A stretch of DNA of 64,000 nucleotides from JACKBK01 sp963707275 (GTDB lineage: Bacteria > Chloroflexota > Anaerolineae > JAAEKA01). Shown in pieces: positions 61,352 through 64,000 of this stretch; position 1 is the first letter of the stretch; every line of letters begins with the position of its first letter. The DNA lies in the NCBI GenBank assembly GCA_963707275.1, contig CAVPPH010000013.1:434001-498000 (forward strand), read 5' to 3'. The notes beneath the pieces were generated by a model. It was not told where the DNA came from. It did no database searches and was given only the letters and a program-made list of their open reading frames with translations. Both the position numbers and the translations under genes were made by a program.

Positions 61352-62384
61352 GCTGCATGCCGGTCAGATTGAGACCCAAAGATGAGTCACTGGCAGTGAA
61401 TACCATGTGAGCCTTGAAGGCGTCCACCGCCCCGTCGGCGCCGACCGTCGTGACCGGCGCCATGACCGTGTAATTCCCGTTGCTGTCCGGCCCGCTGACA
61501 AGGTAACCGTAGTTCTCGCTCAGACTGGGCGGGATCGTGGTCTTGAACTGGATCATCGGGAAGAGCAGGACGTCGTCGGCGGAGTTGTCCAGGTCCTGGA
61601 CTTGCGCCAGGTCGTCGGATGGCCAGTCCAGTGGCGTGGTCGCGTAGCGCAAGTGCGTCGCGTCCTGCGGCTGCACCAGCAGATCGATGTAGACGGTGGT
61701 GTCCTGGTGCAGCTGCGCCGTCGGCTTTGTGACCTTCAGATCATAGGACGATTTGTAGCCGAGCACGGTGAAAGGCGAGTTGTCCAGCGAGTCGACCACG
61801 CCGTCGCCGTCGTTGTCGTCGTCCCAGGGGTTGGGGATGCCGTCGCCGTCGGGGTCCAGCGTGCTGGCGTTCAGCGTTGCCCAGTTGGGATTCCACTCGG
61901 CCGCGTCGTCCATGCCGTCGAGGTTGGAGTCACGCATCTTCGGGTCGGTGGTCCAGGTGACGTTATTCAGCGTGAAGCCTTGCAACTCCAGCGTGTCGGT
62001 GATGGTGTCGCCGTCACTGTCGGCGTGGTTGTAGTCCGTTCCTAGGCAACTCTCGGTGAGATTGTCCATGCCGTCCTGATCCTGGTCGTCCGCGGCCGGC
62101 AGCCCGCCGGGGATGTTGGAACAGTCGCTGACGTCGGTTGTCACCACGGCCGGCTGCGCCAGCCGGGAGAGCGCGTCCTGTAGGCGGGCGTCATCCAACA
62201 CGGGCGCGCCGCTCTCCGGGTTGCCTTCGATCTGCGGTGGATTCTCCTGAGCGGCCAGGCGATCCAGCGAGCGGGCGGCGACGCCGGTTTGCAGCAACGG
62301 GGTAAACACAAACACGACCGTCATGCCGATGGCAACGGCAACGTAGCCGGCGCGGCGGCGAATCACAAGCACGCACCAGCGCAA
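61131..62384 (-). CDS. Giant protein D, piece 3: second helix, Asp-rich repeats, LDWP domain
   Basis: The basic turn (RRRAGYV) and helix VAIGMTVVFVFTPLLQ complete the hairpin. DDQDQDGMDNLTESCLGTDY, DSDGDTITDTLE and DPDGDGIPNPWDDDNDGDGV are calcium-type repeats. LDWPSDDLAQVQDLDNS is the block shared by all copies. Breaks near 61,310. Confidence 0.78.
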   Translation of the reverse strand: MRWCVLVIRRRAGYVAVAIGMTVVFVFTPLLQTGVAARSLDRLAAQENPPQIEGNPESGAPVLDDARLQDALSRLAQPAVVTTDVSDCSNIPGGLPAADDQDQDGMDNLTESCLGTDYNHADSDGDTITDTLELQGFTLNNVTWTTDPKMRDSNLDGMDDAAEWNPNWATLNASTLDPDGDGIPNPWDDDNDGDGVVDSLDNSPFTVLGYKSSYDLKVTKPTAQLHQDTTVYIDLLVQPQDATHLRYATTPLDWPSDDLAQVQDLDNSADDVLLFPMIQFKTTIPPSLSENYGYLVSGPDSNGNYTVMAPVTTVGADGAVDAFKAHMVFTASDSSLGLNLTGMQLGWLVQANTDEKTSTRVFHRILRQLRLLDDQVDDQDHSRGRCLLLRASDSHRRPERHRKRRGGGGAFRSAQRA

Positions 62385-63030
62385 TCGCTGCCAGCAGCAG
62401 GCTCACAGACAGGGCGGGGTAGATAATCTGACGCAGCAAGGCGAGGCCCGGCGCAATGCTGGAGGCAGTTTCACCGGCTGAAACGGCGGCGTTGGCGGCA
62501 GCAGACGGCGCCTCGATGGGCGCAATCGGCGCGCCGAAATCGCGGTAATCGACGCGCATCTGCAAGCGGGCGTCGAACCCGGCTGTCACTGCCGGCAGCG
62601 TAAGGTCAAGCTGCAACCGCTGCGGCAGGCCGTCGTCGCCGACCCACAGCTCGCCGCTGCCCGCGATGTTCCAGTAGCCTGCCTGCGGCTGAATGCTCAC
62701 GACGAGACCGGCGTCCTGGCTGAGCAGCGTCTCAAGGCGCTGTCGCATCAGATCGGCATAGCGCACGCTGTCGATGGCAAACCCGTAGTGGCGCGAGATG
62801 CCGGCGGCGCTCTGGGCGTCGGGCAGCCGTTCCACGTCCTTGACGGCATCCAGCAGCGACACGGCGTCAGCAGCCGGCCCGGCAGTACCCAGCGGATCGC
62901 TGACTTTGCGCCAACTTCCCTGGGTGTCAATGTAGGCATCGTTGCCGACCAGCAGCACCTCGTGTGCTCTGCCGGCCGCTGCCGTCGTCGTCCAGCGTGA
63001 AACTGAGGCGCGCGTGACCTGGTTCGGCAA
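62191..63030 (-). CDS. Giant protein D, piece 2: LolA-like domain and first transmembrane helix
   Basis: In frame from about 62,978 (AHEVLLVGNDAYIDTQGSW). It carries GSGELWVGDDGLPQRLQLDL, the family signature, then a serine- and alanine-rich stretch and the helix IIYPALSVSLLLAAIALV. Breaks near 62,370. Confidence 0.75.
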   Translation of the reverse strand: MPNQVTRASVSRWTTTAAAGRAHEVLLVGNDAYIDTQGSWRKVSDPLGTAGPAADAVSLLDAVKDVERLPDAQSAAGISRHYGFAIDSVRYADLMRQRLETLLSQDAGLVVSIQPQAGYWNIAGSGELWVGDDGLPQRLQLDLTLPAVTAGFDARLQMRVDYRDFGAPIAPIEAPSAAANAAVSAGETASSIAPGLALLRQIIYPALSVSLLLAAIALVRACDSPPRRLRCRCHRHDGRVCVYPVAANRRRRPLAGSPGRSGESTADRRQPGERRARVG

Positions 63031-63286
63031 CCTCGCCGTCGAGGCGAATCGTCTGCACTGCGACTTGTCCGCCGCTTGCCGCGGCCGCTCCGGCAGGCGT
63101 CACCTGCTGGCGGACCTCGGCCGAGAAACGGTGGGATTTGGCGCTGTGGACTGCGTCCAGCGCGGCCTGCACCGCGGCAGCCGGGCCGGGTTCGCGGGCT
63201 TCCGCCGGGAGGCGCAGCGCGAAAACTGCGCAGCCAAGGACAATCGCTGCGATGACGACGAGAATGCCTGTTTTTTGCCGATTCAT
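62927..63286 (-). CDS. Giant protein D, piece 1: signal peptide and start of LolA-like domain
   Basis: NRQKTGILVVIAAIVLGCAV is a signal peptide. The LolA-like domain begins HRFSAEVRQQVTPAG and runs to FTLDDDGSG, where the frame breaks near 62,978. Confidence 0.75.
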   Translation of the reverse strand: MNRQKTGILVVIAAIVLGCAVFALRLPAEAREPGPAAAVQAALDAVHSAKSHRFSAEVRQQVTPAGAAAASGGQVAVQTIRLDGEVAEPGHARLSFTLDDDGSGRQSTRGAAGRQRCLH

Positions 63287-63346
63287 GCTGTTGCTCCAGC
63301 CATCGTCGATGGCGCCAGGTTCGATCTTCTTGCTAGGTCTGACTTA

Positions 63347-63446
63347 GGGCGCGTCTATAAATAGCTTTCCGGTGTTGGCTCGGTCAGCCCGCTCCGGGGT
63401 GCTGCGCAAGACCGGCCAAAGCGGCAACCAATTGATAGACGCGTCC
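63347..63446. mobile_element. 100-bp MITE-like element
   Basis: GGGCGCGTCTAT at one end and ATAGACGCGTCC at the other form 12-bp terminal inverted repeats with one mismatch. TTA flanks the element on both sides (63,344-63,346 and 63,447-63,449), as expected for a 3-bp target duplication. It is non-coding and lies between the 94-residue gene and giant gene D. The right-hand TTA is the stop codon (TAA on the minus strand) of the small gene, so insertion may have trimmed that protein. Confidence 0.7.
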
Positions 63447-63731
63447 TTAGCTGCGCACGTCTTGCACAGGCTTGTCGTCAACGTTGGCCAGCTCCAGAGA
63501 CCCACGATTCGCGACCACTGCGGTCTCTTCAGGGTCATCGGGCGCGGCGCCGAAGGTAACGTGTGAATGCAGGTAGTGCAGCAGAAGCGGGATGCTGGCG
63601 AAGCGCACCACCTCGCCGGTATGCACGGACTGGGCCGAACCCCGCCAGTGTGATCCGCCTGAATCACGCCACATGCGGATCATGAATGCAACGTAGGATC
63701 CCTCTGATTGCTGGTGCTGGTCTTTTTTCAC
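63447..63731 (-). CDS. 94-residue protein of unknown function, ahead of giant gene D
   Basis: It starts at a GTG with GGAG nine bases upstream. A compact domain contains FMIRMWRDSGGSHWRGSAQS followed by VHTGEVVRFASIPLLLHYLH. I recall similar short Trp-Arg-Asp proteins with a HTGE turn in Chloroflexota, but know no function. There is no signal peptide. The C-terminal 35 residues are acidic, and the stop coincides with the edge of a MITE-like element, so the natural C-terminus may differ. It carries the array-type promoter 55-60 bases upstream and is followed by giant gene D 160 bases downstream. Confidence 0.6.
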   Translation of the reverse strand: MKKDQHQQSEGSYVAFMIRMWRDSGGSHWRGSAQSVHTGEVVRFASIPLLLHYLHSHVTFGAAPDDPEETAVVANRGSLELANVDDKPVQDVRS

Positions 63732-63785
63732 TGATCGGACTCCAATGGTAAGCGATGGACGACTGGGTGCCGTGCTCTGCGTCGC

Positions 63786-63841
63786 AGCATATCAAACGAC
63801 CGTATCAAGATCGCATCAAACGAGGCCGCTTATCGTATTTC
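63786..63841 (-). promoter_or_regulatory. Array-type promoter with 11-bp direct repeats ahead of the 94-residue gene
   Basis: Box 3 TTGATGCGATC (63,819-63,809) is identical to those of A and B. Box 4 is TTGATACGGTC (63,808-63,798), then a 6-bp gap and -10 TATGCT (63,791-63,786). A weak box 1 (GAAATACGATA, 63,841-63,831) sits at the same 22-bp offset as in B. It overlaps the stop codon of the upstream gene. Confidence 0.6.
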
Positions 63842-64000
63842 GGAGAAATTGAGCGGCGTGGATGGCAGAAACGTGCAGTGGCAGGCGGGTACGGTGGGTG
63901 TCGCGGTTGCGGTCGGCGTTGCTGTTGCGGTTGCGGTCGCTGCCGGTAGCAGGTCGTGCGGAAAGGCCACGGTCCAACTCGTGTTCGCCGCGACGAAAAT
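63830..64000 (-). CDS. C-terminal end of a secreted or surface protein (truncated by window)
   Basis: Read on the minus strand, the frame is open from the window edge for 56 codons to a TAA at 63,832-63,830. FVAANTSWTVAFPHDLLPA is followed by a Thr-Ala-Pro linker (TATATATPTATATPT) and ends CHCTFLPSTPLNFSEIR. Such linkers join domains of exported proteins in Chloroflexota. The linker is simple-sequence DNA, so a chance open frame cannot be excluded. Confidence 0.5.
   Translation of the reverse strand: MFVAANTSWTVAFPHDLLPAATATATATPTATATPTVPACHCTFLPSTPLNFSEIR

Larger units (their letters stand above)
49089..63286 (-). other. Giant gene D, reconstructed: divergent mosaic surface protein with LamG domains, about 4,730 residues
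   Basis: Pieces join at about 62,978, 62,370, 61,310, 59,075, 58,600, 56,115, 52,705, 51,470, 51,228 and 50,265. It keeps the common plan (signal peptide, LolA-like domain, membrane hairpin, Asp-rich repeats, central helices, FG-GAP propeller, Ig-like, CBM9-like, tail RIWMPLVNRYD). It differs in lacking the second FG-GAP block, having two rather than three Cys-headed modules, and carrying three LamG-like domains within the beta-helix region (about 56,000-52,750). ATG at 63,286 has GGAG 9 bases upstream. It is the most diverged copy. It probably shares the promoter of the 94-residue gene before it; a MITE-like element lies between them. Confidence 0.82.

Noticed and set aside
3768..63286. Giant proteins as Tc, Rhs or contact-dependent toxins
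   Set aside because: FG-GAP/VCBS units occur in such toxins, but there are no YD repeats, no self-cleaving core, no C-terminal toxin domain and no immunity gene.
3768..63286. CRISPR array or tRNA genes within repeat-rich parts
   Set aside because: The repeats are protein-coding and degenerate, without regular identical units and spacers; no cloverleaf was recognised by eye.

Overview
The window is GC-rich DNA that looks like Chloroflexota (Anaerolineae, Caldilineae or Ardenticatenia grade). The reasons are thrombospondin type-3, FG-GAP and beta-helix mosaic surface proteins, chain ends of the type W-L-P-L, a Thr-Ala-Pro linker in a secreted protein at the right edge, and a dispersed palindrome with the core CCCTGAGCCTGTCGAAGGG. 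The taxon is inferred from style, not from a marker gene. Nearly 60 kb of the 64 kb is one tandem array of giant surface-protein genes on the minus strand.

Left flank (1-3.7 kb): the 3' end of a probable small-conductance mechanosensitive channel gene (+), an intact zinc-dependent alcohol dehydrogenase (+), and an intact minus-strand protein with two cyclic-nucleotide-binding domains and a patatin phospholipase domain.

Array (3.8-63.3 kb): four paralogous genes, called A to D here from left to right. A is 3768-17480, B 17698-32478, C 32938-47521 and D 49089-63286. Each would encode about 4,570-4,930 residues. Shared order: signal peptide, LolA/LppX-like domain, transmembrane hairpin with a basic turn, Asp-rich calcium-type repeats, a conserved ectodomain, a cluster of membrane helices, more Asp-rich repeats, Ig-like domains, an FG-GAP propeller, a second FG-GAP/VCBS block (absent in D), Cys-headed parallel beta-helix modules (partly replaced by LamG domains in D), Ig-like domains, a CBM9-like sandwich, and C-terminal Ig-like domains ending in W-(L/M)-P-(L/M). 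Every copy is broken by frameshifts: 3 in A, about 10 in B, at least 15 in C and about 10 in D. Those I could align to a paralogue are extra single bases and I saw no in-frame nonsense codon, so consensus error in a repetitive locus is the leading explanation. The pieces are listed as separate CDS entries, with a reconstruction entry for each gene.

Control: A, B and the small gene ahead of D share a promoter-like element of 11-bp direct repeats, a 6-bp gap and a -10 hexamer, like sites of OmpR/PhoB-type response regulators. C lacks it; an inverted-repeat element lies at the matching distance. Strong hairpins follow the stop codons of A, B, C and D.

Small genes: a secreted fibronectin-like protein with a probable frameshifted C-terminal membrane anchor lies between D and C. 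A 94-residue protein of unknown function precedes D, separated from it by a 100-bp MITE-like element. A truncated secreted-protein tail is at the right edge. I saw no tRNA, rRNA or CRISPR array.
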